From Neoarius graeffei (taxonomy: Eukaryota > Chordata > Actinopteri > Siluriformes > Ariidae): a stretch of 64,000 nt of DNA. Where the stretch lies: positions 41,465,260 through 41,529,259 of the forward strand of contig NC_083576.1 in assembly GCF_027579695.1 (NCBI RefSeq), read 5' to 3'. The notes below the pieces were generated by a model. The model searched no databases, had not been told where the DNA came from, and was given only the letters and a program-made list of their open reading frames with translations. Position 1 is the stretch's first letter. Each line of letters starts with the position of its first letter. Made by a program: the position numbers and the translations under genes. Shown one piece after another: positions 20,559 through 31,050 of this stretch.

Positions 20559-20762
20559 AGAAACTATGACATTGTCATTGGGGCTTTATATAGTCGTAGA
20601 TGACGCCTGGGCTGTGGGAAGCGTGAGGCAATGATCATAACAGTAACTGGACCACGAGAGTATTTCTTTGTCAGACCAGGAGATGATGGGGTTATGTTTT
20701 CTGAGCCAGGGCAAACCTAAAATAATGGCATACTCACAAGTATTCAGTACAAAAAAACTAAT
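20559..20762 (-). pseudogene. pol: S2 protease-RT linker, part 2
   Basis: Carries the conserved NTCEYAIILGLPWLRKHNP block that follows the protease in Sushi-like elements. It is cut from the protease (21121-21398) by the Gmr1 fragment. Confidence 0.8.
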
Positions 20763-21120
20763 CAGTGGTGCCGAAACCAGGGAGAGAGTACAGAAGAGAA
20801 CAGCCTCATGGAGTCCTCACCCTTCAAGGACCTGGTCCATGCCCTCACCACAGCCCAACAGAGCCAGCACCAGGCGCTGGTCGCCCTCCAGAAGGAGCAG
20901 GAACAACGGTTCGAAGCCCTGGTGCTGGCGCAGCAGGAAGATCGCCAGGCGTTCCGGCACCTGCTCGCGTCAGTGGGGTCCACCGTCACCACCGCCGTGG
21001 ACCCTCCCCACCTCACCCTAACGAAGATGGGCCCGCATGATGACCCCGAGGCCTTCCTCGCCCTTTTTAAGCAGGCAGGAGAGGCGTGGGGTTGGCCGGT
21101 GGAACAGCGCACAGCGCTCT
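20763..21120 (+). mobile_element. Gmr1-like PBS-gag fragment inserted in S2
   Basis: 358 bp starting with the tRNA-Phe type primer site TGGTGCCGAAACC and running into gag (MESSPF...PVEQRTA), closely matching 36807-37165. It is antisense to S2 and interrupts its protease region. TCAG flanks both sides (20762-20765, 21121-21124). No LTR is attached. Confidence 0.88.
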
Positions 21121-21420
21121 TCAGAATGCAAAGCACTGACAGTCATAGTAATGGGTTTCGTGACCCGGTCAACAAGTCCTTCTCCCACGGGATCTCCATC
21201 GATGGCAGTCAATCTCAGTGGCGCCTCCAGTGGCTCCACGGGAATATGGAGTTGTTTCACCAGCTTGGCGTGGATAAAGTCCCCCTCAGCTCTGGAATCA
21301 ATTAATGCTGAAAACACACAGACAGACTGAGGGCAGTTAACTGTCACAGGCAGGAGGAAGGACTTGGAGACCAACCCCTTAGTGGGTGCACTCACCACAT
21401 TAGCTTTCCCAGGGTCGGTG
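21121..21420 (-). pseudogene. pol: S2 protease, part 1
   Basis: Retropepsin-like segment with VFSALIDSRAEGDFI (the catalytic DSG appears as DSR) followed by LEAPLRLTAIDGDP. Interrupted at TVSALHSE by the Gmr1 fragment. Confidence 0.8.
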
Positions 21421-22186
21421 CCAAAGTACCATGTCGGCGGATTTGACAGTCACGTAGACGGTCACCCTTAGCTCCGCAATAGAGATGCAGCCCCTCATGG
21501 AAACGTCGTTGCTTCTCCTCCGGTGACAAATGATAATGTGTCACACTGCATGGGTTTGGGGGATTCAGGCTCCTTATGAGTCTGGGTCAGTGGTGGGCAC
21601 AGGTGATGAGGAGTCAGTGCAGCAGCTGGAGCTGTAGGGGATTTATGCAGACCTCTCCCATGCTTCAGTTGGTCTAGGCGAATGGCTAGGGAAATCAGCT
21701 TCTTTAGTGAAAGGCCGTCATCCTTGCATTCCATTTCCACTAGTATGTCAGAGTTCAAACCATTGCGAAATGTCACCAGTAACGCCGGCTCATTCCAACC
21801 ACTCCCAGTCACAAGAGTGCGAAATTCCAAAGCATAGTCAGACACTGAGCGATTACCCTGATGTAAATGGGTGAGTAATTCCCCTTGAGAGTGGCCCTCA
21901 TTGGCATGATTGCAAACTGCTTTAAATTCTTTAATGAAATTGTCATAAGTGTCGGACTAGACCATGGGCCAGACTGCAGTAGCCCAATCTAAGGCCTTGC
22001 CTGTAAGGCGAGAAATCATAAAAGAAATACGAGCCTTGTCCGAGCTCAGGGGGGGAATTCACAAAAAATACTGAACATTGTAACAAAAACCCCTTACACT
22101 GATTAGGTGAGCCATCACATTTATCCAGCTTGCTGACAACAAACGGACTGGAACCTGCCATGGGGGGAGCAGCCTGGTTAGTGACC
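21421..22186 (-). pseudogene. gag: S2 gag, C-terminal part
   Basis: Capsid-like sequence (KLDKCDGSPNQCKGFLLQC; MSDYALEFRTLVTGSGWNE) in two frames, 22284-21943 and 21845-21495, with a degenerate zinc-knuckle region after. The N-terminal part is at 27130-27325, beyond the Mag-like insertion. Confidence 0.82.
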
Positions 22187-22191
22187 ATAGG

Positions 22192-22398
22192 TGTTATGTA
22201 TGAACCTAGATATATGCCATACCAATAGTTACCACAAGAGGGCAGGCCACCACTAGGGCATATAGGGATACTGCATGTAACCACTAGCAGAACAGGACAA
22301 TAAAAAAAGTGAGTGAACCAGCAAGAAGCGTGTCCTCCGTGCTCTGTGTGCTGGGTAACATTGTTTACTTAGTTACTTTATAAGGGAGCAACATAACA
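22192..22398 (+). repeat. Mag-like element 5' LTR
   Basis: TGTTATG...CATAACA, 207 bp, nearly identical to 26903-27109. Followed by TAAATTGGCGATGAG; a primer site probably starts at the TGG, but I do not recognise the tRNA. Confidence 0.93.
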
Positions 22399-22604
22399 TA
22401 AATTGGCGATGAGTCGTGTAGTACGGAACACTTCTCATCGACTGGCTGTGGAAGTAAAGTCAGCTTTGTGCAAGTTTGGACCAAAAAGAACACCCACGTT
22501 TTGGATAGCTAGTGTGCTAGTCAACAACGAGCCACTCTTCCTCGGATGACGCCAGTACAGCGAGTGCTCCTTCGAATGCTACAAGTGCTTCGAGTGCTCC
22601 TATA

Positions 22605-23340
22605 GTGCAAGTAATTCCAGAAAGACGCATTATGGCTGGAATAATTGGACATATGGACACTTTTGATGAGTCTGGTGAGCAATGGACAACGTATATTGAA
22701 AGTTTTGAACATTATGTTTTGGCTAATGACATACAAGCAGCTAAGAAAGTTTCAGTGCTGTTCAGTGTAATGGGACCTAAAACATATGGACTACTCCGCA
22801 GTTTGGTAGCTCCCGTGGCGCCTGGTGCAAAGACTTATGAACAGATAGTGACTGTGCTGCAAGATCACTTCGCACCGAAACCGCTTGTTATAGCTGAAAG
22901 GTTCAGGTTCCACAAGCAAAATCAGGGGGAAGGAGAGACGGTAGCACAGTATGTGGCAGTGCTCAAGAGACTTTCGGAACACTGCAAGTTCGGGGCTTAC
23001 TTAGAGGGCGCTCTGAGAGACAGATTTGTATGTGGATTAAAATGCAAAACTGTGCAGAAGCACCTTTTGACCGAGAAAGATCTCACGTTCAAGAAAGCAA
23101 TTGAACATGCAGTGTTGGCAGAGACAGCAGCACGCAACGTGTAGCAGTTAAGCAGCTCCCTGAAAGTGAATGCGGTGTTTCCGCGAAGTGAGAAATGTCG
23201 CCGCTGTGGGAAAGCAAATCATACTGATGATGACTGCTGGTACAAAGACCGTGAATGTCACCAGTGCGGGAGGAAAGGCCACACAAAACGAATGTGCAGG
23301 AGTAAAGCAAAAAGCAGTCGCGAAAGAGAACATAAACAGA
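22605..23340 (+). pseudogene. gag: Mag-like gag with two CCHC knuckles
   Basis: The ORF 22605-23144 carries the capsid domain (LFSVMGPKTYGLL, FRFHKQNQGEGETVAQYV); the likely initiator is the ATG at 22632 (MAGIIGHMD). A TAG at 23142 ends it. The knuckles CRRCGKANHTDDDC and CHQCGRKGHTKRMC follow at about 23199-23300 in the next ORF. The break between capsid and nucleocapsid is a stop plus shift. Confidence 0.88.
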
Positions 23341-25754
23341 AAGATGGAAAGCCTGAACAGAAAAGCCATGCAAACAAATGCAGTGTGAAAGATAAAAAGA
23401 AAAAAATCCATCACATCGAGGCGAGTGAAAGTGAAAGAATGAAATCAGACAGTGATAGTGACTTGGGACTGTATGTCGTGTCTCAGAAAGGAAAATATTC
23501 ACGCATATCAGTAAGGCCAACAGTCAATGGAAAGAAAATGGAGATGGAATTAGATACAGGGGCTGCTGTGTCATTGATTCCTTGGGAACTGTACAAACGA
23601 AAGCTGCACAAATTCCCTCTGCAACCCACTGATATCATGCTAAAGACATACACAGGAGAGCCTTTGGCACCAGAAGGAGTCATTAAAGTGCAAGTGGAAT
23701 TAAACAAGCAACGTGCTGACTTGCCACTGTACGTGGTGAAGGTGGATGCTCCACCATTGTTTGGTAGGGAGTGGCTGAGAACCATTAAACTGAATTGGAG
23801 AGACTTAAAGACTGTACATGCCATTGAGCAAAGACAGACAGACAGCTTAGATACTGTGTTAAAGAGACACTCCGCTGTTTTCTCCAATAAGTTAGGCACC
23901 ATGAAAGGAATGAAAGCCAGACTCACTCTAAGACCAAACAGTGTGCCCAAATTCTGCCCACCATGTAACGTGCCATATGCTCTTCGACCGCAAGTGGAGG
24001 CTGAGCTGAAACGTCTCACTGAGCTTGGCGTCATCTCACCTGTGGCGCATAGTGACTGGGCTACGCCAGTGGTGCCCGTCAATAAAAAAGACGGCACGGT
24101 GAGACTGCGGGGATTTCAAAGTCACCCTCAACCCAGCTCTTTGCATCGACAAGTACCCAATCCCACATATTGAGGACTTGTTCGCTTCTCTCGCTGGAGG
24201 TCAATGCTTCAGTAAGCTGGATCTATCCAATGCGTATCTACAGATGGAAGTAGAAGAGAGCACCAAGAAGCTGCTGACCATATCGACACAGAAAGGACTT
24301 TTCTGCTTCAACCATTTACCGTTTGGTGTAGCATCATCACCCGCCTTGTTCCAGAAGGCAATGGACCAGGTGCTCCTCGGACTGCCACATACTCACTGTT
24401 ACCTGGACGACATCCTTGTCAGTGGTCCTGATGAACAAACACACCTGAAAACCCTGGATGCTGTCCTCAGCAGGTTAGAGGAATACGGCCTGCACCTCAA
24501 GCAAGAGAAATGTCTCTTCTTCCAGGAGTCCGTGGAATACCTGGGCCATATCATTGACACTGCTGGGCTCCACAAATCACCTGAGAAGGTACGTGTCATT
24601 GTGGAGGCACCAGCACCAGGCGATGTAAGTCAACTTCGCTCGTTCTTAGGAATGCTTAATTATTATGGACGCTTTATCCCTGACCTGGCCACTGTGCTTA
24701 AGCCGTTGAATGAACTGCTCAACAAAGAAAAGAAATGGCAGTGGATGTCAGACTGTGCATCAGCGTTCCAGAAAGCTAAAGCACTCCTGGTATCACAAGA
24801 GGTGCTCACACACTACAATTCTGAGCTGCCTCTCCGCCTCGCTTGCGACGCTTCACCCTATGGGGTTGGAGCTGTGCTCTCACGTCATGCCGGATGGCGA
24901 TGAAAAACCTATAGCCTATGCATCAAGAACTCTCAGCAAAGCGGAACGAAACTACGCTCAGATCGAGCGGGAGGCGTTAGCGATAGTCTTTGGAGTACGC
25001 AAGTTCCACCAGTACCTTTATGGTAACACATTCACTCTATTCACTGACCATCGCCCGCTAACAACCATCCTCAGTCCAGTGAAAAGCACGCCATCCATGG
25101 CTGCAGCTCGCATGCAACGCTGGGCGCTCCTACTGTCTGCTCACAATTACACCATTGAGTACAGGAAAGGTGCTCTACATGCCAACGCTGATGGACTGTC
25201 AAGGTTACCGCTTCCTCATGCCCCCAGTGAGAAACAAGGTGCAGTGGAGGTGTTCTACACATCACAGTTGGACACATTACCAGTCAGCAACACAGAGATC
25301 AAGCGTCACACCATGTCTGACTCCACCCTGTCTCGTGTCATGGAAATGGTCACAACTGGCCGTTTTCCAACTGCAAAGAATGCAGGTGATGAGCTGTCAC
25401 CCTATCTCCTGCGCCGCTATGATCTCACTGTGCAACACGGATGCCTCATGTGGGGCTTGAAAGTGATTGTGTCACCCACCCCGTGTGTTGAAAGAGCTGC
25501 ACTCAGCACACCCAGGTGTAGTGAGGATGAAGAGTTTAGCGTGCAGCTACATTTGGTGGCCCGGCATCGACGCCCAGATCGAGCACCAAGCAAAGTCATG
25601 TCACTCATGTTAGCATGTGCAGAAAGACCCTGGTCTAGCACCATTACACCTGTGGATGTGGCCATCCAGTCCTTGGGAACGTATACATGTGGACTTTGCT
25701 CGTCCATTTGAAGGACATATGTACCTAGTCACAGTGGACGCACACTCCAAATGA
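23300..25754 (+). pseudogene. pol: Mag-like pol: protease, RT, RNase H, integrase N-terminus
   Basis: Protease (MELDTGAAVSLI), RT (FSKLDLSNAYLQ; catalytic CYLDDILVSG at about 24400) and RNase H (LFTDHRPLTTIL; LHANADGLSRL). Frame is lost by 2-nt deletions near 24108 and 24885 and by further shifts from about 25465, where the zinc-finger part of integrase begins. Each piece is otherwise long and open, so the decay is recent. Confidence 0.9.
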
Positions 25755-26657
25755 CCCGAGGTGCACATCATGGATATCACCACATCCAGCAAGACCATCC
25801 AAGTGCTTAGGGGACTTTTTAGTCGCTATGGCATTCCACACAGTCTTGTAAGCGACAATGGACCTCAGTTCTGCTCTGAAGAATTCAGCATGTTTCTGAA
25901 ATCCAATGGAGTCAAACACATTCGCTCAGCGCCATACCACCCTGCCTCCAATGGCTTGGCAGAGCGCTTTATGCAAACGTTCAAACACGCTCTGAAATCT
26001 TCCAGAGGAACTACATCAGTGCAACAGCGTCTAGATACGTTCCTCCTGACCTACCGCAACATCCCCCATGCAACAACAAAGGAAACCCCAGCAATGCTGT
26101 TCACTGGACACAAGCTGCGTTCTCGACTGGATTTCCTGAAACCAAGTGTTGTTGGAGCAATGCACCAGTCACAGGATGCTCAACAGCAACGACGTCAACT
26201 ACACTCCAAAGAGAGACAGTTTGACGTTGGTGAGCCAGTGCTCGTGCGTGATTATAGGAGGGGGGAAGATAAGTGGATGCAAGCTGTGGTGATCGAGAAG
26301 ACTGGACCAGTGTCGTACAAGGTAAATATGGGAACACAATGGGTCTGTAAATGTCATGTGGACCAGATGCTGACTCATCCCAAGTCAGAGCCACAAGAGA
26401 CTGCAGTGAGCCTTCCTGTGAGTCCTCCGTTGTCGCTACCTCAGACAACCACACTTGGTACCACACCTAGCCCGAGTACACCTCAACAGAAGGAGGATAC
26501 TGATATAGTGCCACACACACCACCCAAAACACCTAAGACACCCAAGACACCACAGCCCGCAGAAACGGCACACATGGAACATATAGAGACAACAGAGACT
26601 GTACGACGTTATCCTGTGAGGATCACACGTCCGCCAGTACATTACAGTGATCAGTGA
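25755..26657 (+). pseudogene. pol: Mag-like integrase core and C-terminal tail
   Basis: An in-frame TGA (25752-25754) replaces an expected Trp. Beyond it the core reads VSDNGPQFCSEEF and NGLAERFMQTFK (second Asp and Glu), then a basic C-terminal domain (VLVRDYRRGEDKW) and a Thr/Pro-rich tail. The tail repeat KTPKTPKTP is low complexity. Confidence 0.9.
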
Positions 26658-26887
26658 ACATCATAAAAAAAAGTTGAAGAATGTTTGCCATTGCAGAATG
26701 TTGTTTGATGGTTTTCAGTTTTGAAACTTAGAAGTGGTTATAAACCGTAACATAACTCTCCTATTTTTATTTAATGTTATTAAGAAGTAAAGAAAGAAAG
26801 ATTTCTTACCTTTTATGTAGTGTAAAGGGGATATAATCTTTTGAGTTTGTTTCAGAAGAAATGTTTTTGTTATTGACAACAACTCTT

Positions 26888-26902
26888 AGTGGGGAGGAGA
26901 TA
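26888..26902 (+). promoter_or_regulatory. Mag-like element polypurine tract
   Basis: AGTGGGGAGGAGATA directly before the 3' LTR. Confidence 0.75.
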
Positions 26903-27109
26903 TGTTATGTATGAACCTAGATATATGCCATACCAATAGTTACCACAAGAGGGCAGGCTGCCACTAGGGCATATAGGAATACTGCATGTAACCACTAGCA
27001 GAACAGGACAATAAAAAAAGTGAGTGAACCAGCAAGAAGCGTGTCCTCCGTGCTCTGTGTGTCGGGTAACATTGTTTACTTAGTTACACTATAAGGGAGC
27101 AACATAACA
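26903..27109 (+). repeat. Mag-like element 3' LTR
   Basis: 207 bp, a few mismatches against the 5' LTR (for example CCACCACTAG versus CTGCCACTAG). Confidence 0.95.
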
Positions 27110-27114
27110 ATAGG

Positions 27115-27325
27115 TGCACCGGGGAAGCTGAGTCATTGGATTTGGGTAGTAATTTCTTTTGTGCTTTCAACAATCTGCATTAATTGTGTTTGCTGCTCCC
27201 CCTGCTGCTGCATAAGATTCTGGATGGACTGAGTCATGAAGTCAAAATGCTGGTGATGTTGTCCAAGCATTTGTCCTTGGCTGCTAAGTGCCACCTGTAG
27301 CTCCGTGTAATCCACTGTCTGCATG
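27115..27325 (-). pseudogene. gag: S2 gag, N-terminal part
   Basis: ATG at 27325, only 14 nt after the 5' LTR. Encodes a Gln-rich, probably coiled-coil segment (LMQQQGEQQTQLMQ) before a TGA near 27133. The rest of gag is at 21495-22186 beyond the Mag-like insertion. Confidence 0.82.
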
Positions 27326-27328
27326 TTG

Positions 27329-27338
27329 GCACAGTATT
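27329..27338 (-). promoter_or_regulatory. S2 primer-binding site, self-priming type
   Basis: Minus-strand AATACTGTGC starts 1 nt after the 5' LTR, complementary to the predicted RNA 5' end. Same geometry as S1. Confidence 0.65.
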
Positions 27339-27339
27339 C

Positions 27340-27855
27340 TGTAACACAGCTGTGACAAACCAGATGCTTGTGGATTAAAAATAAACTCAATGCTTTAATG
27401 AACACAGTGAGAGAACACAAGGTACAAAAGCCAGGCCAGGTCAATACCGAGAAATCCAACATAGTAACGAGGGCAAGACAAATCAGAGTCGAAAAACAGG
27501 CGAGGATCGAGAAACGGGGAAATGAGAGAGACGAGCAAACAAACACAAGGGCTAGGTGAAACAGGAAGAAACCGGAAGGTAAAAAGGATCATACACAGGG
27601 ATGCAATCAGAAATAGAAATGCTCAGTGGCTCATGGAAATGTGGAGGCAATACTGTGCAAAGGGTAAAACAAACAGAGGGGTATAAATACAGATATAAAC
27701 AAAGAGGTACAGGTGATGATAATTAGAACTCGGGGGAGCCACTCCTAGGAAGTGGCTCTGGGTTGGCAGATGGAGTACACGTGGTAGTGACAGGTGTGTG
27801 AGGGGGATTGTAGGAAGTGGAGTCCTGAGTGTTAGGTGAGCCCAGGAGTGTGACA
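27340..27855 (-). repeat. S2 5' LTR
   Basis: 516 bp, colinear with 17387-17981 apart from the missing 79-bp segment; the flanking TCAGG is intact. Confidence 0.93.
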
Positions 27856-27860
27856 TCAGG

Positions 27861-28443
27861 AAGGGAATTATTACTCCATTATGTCACATACCAGTGCCAG
27901 AGGGACCATTTAGGCATTTACTAACAGATTATGTGGATATGATCAAGAAAGTTCAGGGAAAATGGTACATGGTAGAAGTAATAGACAAATTCAGCAGATG
28001 GGTAGAAGCTGTGCCATCAAAAGATCAAGGTGCTGAAACAGGAATTAAATTTTTGAGTAGGGAAGTGATCCCTAGGTTTGACATTCCAACAGAAATGAGT
28101 TCAGACAATGGATCAGCATTTATTCAAAAGTTGGTAAAGTCAGTGTTACAGCATTTGAAATTAAACAGATGCTAGGTTGTGTGTATCATCACCAGTCACA
28201 AGGAATGGTGGAAAGAGTAAATGGAACTCTTAAAGCCAAACTGATCAAGATCTGTGCCAGTACCAAACTGAACTGGGTGAATGCATTACCATTGGCACTT
28301 ATGAGTTATTGCATGCAAGCAAACAGAAACACACACTTAACCCCACATGAAATGCTTACTGGGAGACCTATGCCAGTTCCACATTTGAGAGGACCTAACA
28401 AATGACTGCATCTCGAACAATTACAGATGAAACTGAGAGAATA
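27861..28443 (+). pseudogene. pol: ERV-2 integrase core
   Basis: Continues the frame left at 17386. Shows DYVDMIKKV (first Asp), SSDNGSAFIQ (second Asp) and GMVERVNGT (Glu). A shift near 28165 and stops at 28172 and 28403 disable it. Cut at 28444 by Tc1 element T2. Confidence 0.85.
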
Positions 28444-28445
28444 TA

Positions 28446-30040
28446 CAGTGCCTTGAAAAAGTATTCATACCCCTTGAACTTTTTCACATTTTTCCACCTT
28501 ACAACCATGATTTTAAAAGTTTTTTATTGATATTTTATGTGATAGACCAACACAGAGTAGCACATAATTGTGAAGTGAAACAAAAATGATAAATGATCTT
28601 CCTAATTTTAAACAAATAAAAATCTGAAAAATGTGATGTGCATTAGTATTCAGCCCCCTGTACTCTGATACCTCTAAATACAATCCAGTGCAATCAATTG
28701 CCTTCAGAAGTCATCTAATTAGTTAATAGAGTCCTACTGTGTGTAATTTACTCTCAGCATAAATACACTTGTTCTGTGAAGGCCTCAGTGGTTTGTTAGA
28801 GAACACTGAAGAACAAACAGCATCATGAAGACCAAAGAACTCACCAGACAGGTCAGGGATAAAGTTATGGAGAAGTTTATAGCAGGGTTAGGTTATAAAA
28901 AAAATATCCCAAGCTCTGAACATCTCAAGAAGCACTGTTCAATCCATCATTCAAAAATGGAAAAAGTATGGCACAACTGCCAACCTACCAAGACATGGCC
29001 GTCCACCTAAACTGACAGAGCGAGCAAGGAGAGCACTGGTCACAGAATCAGCCAAGAGGCCCATGATCATTCTAGAGGAGTTGCAGAAATCCACAGCTCA
29101 GGTGGGAGAATCTGTGTACAGGACAACTATAAGTCGTACACTCCACAAATCTGGCCTTTTTGGAAGAGTGGCAAGAAGAAAGCCATTGTTGAAAGACAGG
29201 CATAAGAAGCCATGTAGGGGACACAGCAAACATGTGGAAGAAGGTGCTTTGGTCAGATGAGACCAAAGTTGAACTTTTTGGCCTAAATGCAAAGCGTTAT
29301 GTGTGGCGGAAAACTAACACTGCTCATCACCCTGCACACACCATCCCTACTGTGAAACATGGTGGTGGCAGCATCATGCTATGGGGATGCTTTTCTTCAG
29401 CAGGGACAGGGAGGCTGGTCAGAGTTGATGGGAAGATGGATGGAGCTAAATACAGGGCAATCCTGGAAGAAAACCTGTTGGAGGCTGCAAAAGACTTGAG
29501 ACTGGGAAGGAGATTCACCTTCCAGCAAGACAATGACCCTAAACATACAGCCAGAGCTACAATGGAATGGTTTAGATCAAAGAATATTCATGTGTTAGAA
29601 TGGCCCAGTCAAAGTCCAGACCTAAATCCCATTGAGCATCTGTGGCAAGACTTGAAAATTGCTGTTCACAGACGCTCTCCATCCAATCTGGCTGAGCTTG
29701 AGCTATTTTGCAAAGAAGAATGGGCAAAAATTTCAGTGTCTAGATGTGGAAAGCTGGTAGAAACATACCACAAAAGACTTGCAGCTGTAATTGCAGCAAA
29801 AGGTGGCTCTACAAAGTATTGACACAGGGAGGCTGAATACTAATGCACATCACATTTTTCAGATTTTTATTTGTTTAAAATTTTGAAGACCATTTATCAT
29901 TATCATTTCACTTCACAATTATGTGCTACTCTGTGTTGGTCTAGCACATAAAATCTCAATAAAAAACTTTTAAGTTCATGGTTGTAAGGTGGAAAAATGT
30001 GAAAAAATTCAAGGGGTATGAATACTTTTGCAAGGCACTG
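28446..30040 (+). mobile_element. Tc1-like transposon T2, 1,595 bp
   Basis: Termini CAGTGCCTTGAAAAAGTATTCATACCCC and inverted counterpart, TA at 28444-28445 and 30041-30042. The inverted repeats extend well inward (CCACCTTACAACCATG). Confidence 0.94.
28825..29822 (+). pseudogene. T2 Tc1-like transposase
   Basis: ATG at 28825. The helix-turn-helix N-terminus (28825-29230) is in at least three frames. The catalytic part (29232-29822, 196 codons) is open: [24 protein letters not shown] and [11 protein letters not shown] give the complete DDE set, ending GGSTKY. Only N-terminal frameshifts prevent a full product. Confidence 0.9.
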
Positions 30041-30042
30041 TA

Positions 30043-30461
30043 TGAGGAAATTAGCTACTATACATAAAGCTATATATTCATAGGAACTAAACAGAACACC
30101 AGTACCAGAGGTGGAATGAGAAAATCCAATTGTGCCTGGTGACAAAGTGTACCTCAGAATGTTCAGAAGAATGTGGAATAAGCCAAGAAGGGAAGGCCCC
30201 TACATGGTGGTAAGAGTAACTCCAACAGCTGTCCAGGTGCAGGGAAGCACTACATGGTATCACCTTAATCACTGTACTAGGGTTCCTAGACAGGCATTGC
30301 CAAGAGCTCAGCCTGAAGATGAAGGAAGAACTGATGATACAGCAGGTGAAGCCCATGAGGAGAGATCCTCAGACTTTGGAGATGAAAGGCTTTCTGGAGT
30401 TCTCCCCAGTCAACAAGAAGAGAGACCCCTCCAGAGAACCAGAACCAGAAGAACCATGTGA
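30043..30461 (+). pseudogene. pol: ERV-2 pol C-terminus
   Basis: The ORF from 30132 holds an SH3-like integrase C-terminal domain (GDKVYLRMFRR, WYHLNHCTRVP) and an acidic/basic tail. Sequence between T2 and 30132 contains stops. Confidence 0.75.
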
Positions 30462-31048
30462 AGACCCAGACAAAGGTAACACAGACACCAGAGAATTCAA
30501 CACAGGACCAGGTGAGCACAGTGATATGCCTGGGAGGATGGATCACAGTCTGCCTGATTACACTAGCTTGCTGGTCGATAGCACATATGCTACAACTGGA
30601 CCAGCTGCAACTACTCCAGGTGAAGCCAGAGAACAACCAGAGTTCTCCACAATTGATTTCTCAGCCCTCAACTGGACAATACAAGACCAACCCTCACTTT
30701 GCTGATGAGGTAACAAAGATACAGGATAGGGAGCAAGGGAAATGACTCAGCAATCATGCCTTAGCTTTAACTGTAATAGCAGCTAACCAAGGTGGCATAC
30801 CCTTAGGTAAGCTACTTACATTGAGTTTTTTCCAGGAATGATTGGCAATCTAACAACAAAGGTAGTTTTCCAGGGATTGACAGTGAATGAACAATGTAAA
30901 TTAACTGGAAAGGTAGTGTTAACTCTTAAATATGTGAAAAGTAGCTGTGTCAATTTAGAGTCAACAAATGTGATGGATATTGATAAAGCTAAAAAGTTGA
31001 TGAGAGGGGAAGATGTGACTGAAAGGGTAAAGAGAGAAACAGTAGCTA
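30458..31048 (+). pseudogene. env: ERV-2 env leader and start of surface subunit
   Basis: An ORF (30458-30745) overlapping the end of pol has a hydrophobic segment (VICLGGWITVCLITLACW) typical of an Env leader, as expected just after pol. 30838-31048 continues with Cys-containing sequence until Tc1 element T3 interrupts. No full frame remains. Confidence 0.5.
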
Positions 31049-31050
31049 TA

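Larger units (their letters stand above)
22192..27109 (+). mobile_element. Mag-like Ty3/Gypsy element, 4,918 bp
   Basis: Two 207-bp LTRs and the perfect target duplication ATAGG (22187-22191 and 27110-27114) in the gag of S2. Gag has two zinc knuckles and there is no chromodomain, as in the Mag lineage. Confidence 0.95.
17387..27855 (-). mobile_element. Chromovirus S2 (Ty3/Gypsy) inserted in ERV-2 integrase
   Basis: Target duplication TCAGG at 17382-17386 and 27856-27860. Host integrase codons read continuously across the site once S2 and one TCAGG are removed. S2 itself holds a Mag-like element (22192-27109) and a Gmr1 fragment (20763-21120). Without these it is about 5.2 kb. Coding is on the minus strand. 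Confidence 0.95.

Noticed and set aside
23089-24097. Long minus-strand ORFs opposite the Mag-like protease/RT
   Set aside because: Shadows of the plus-strand coding region with clear retroelement motifs.
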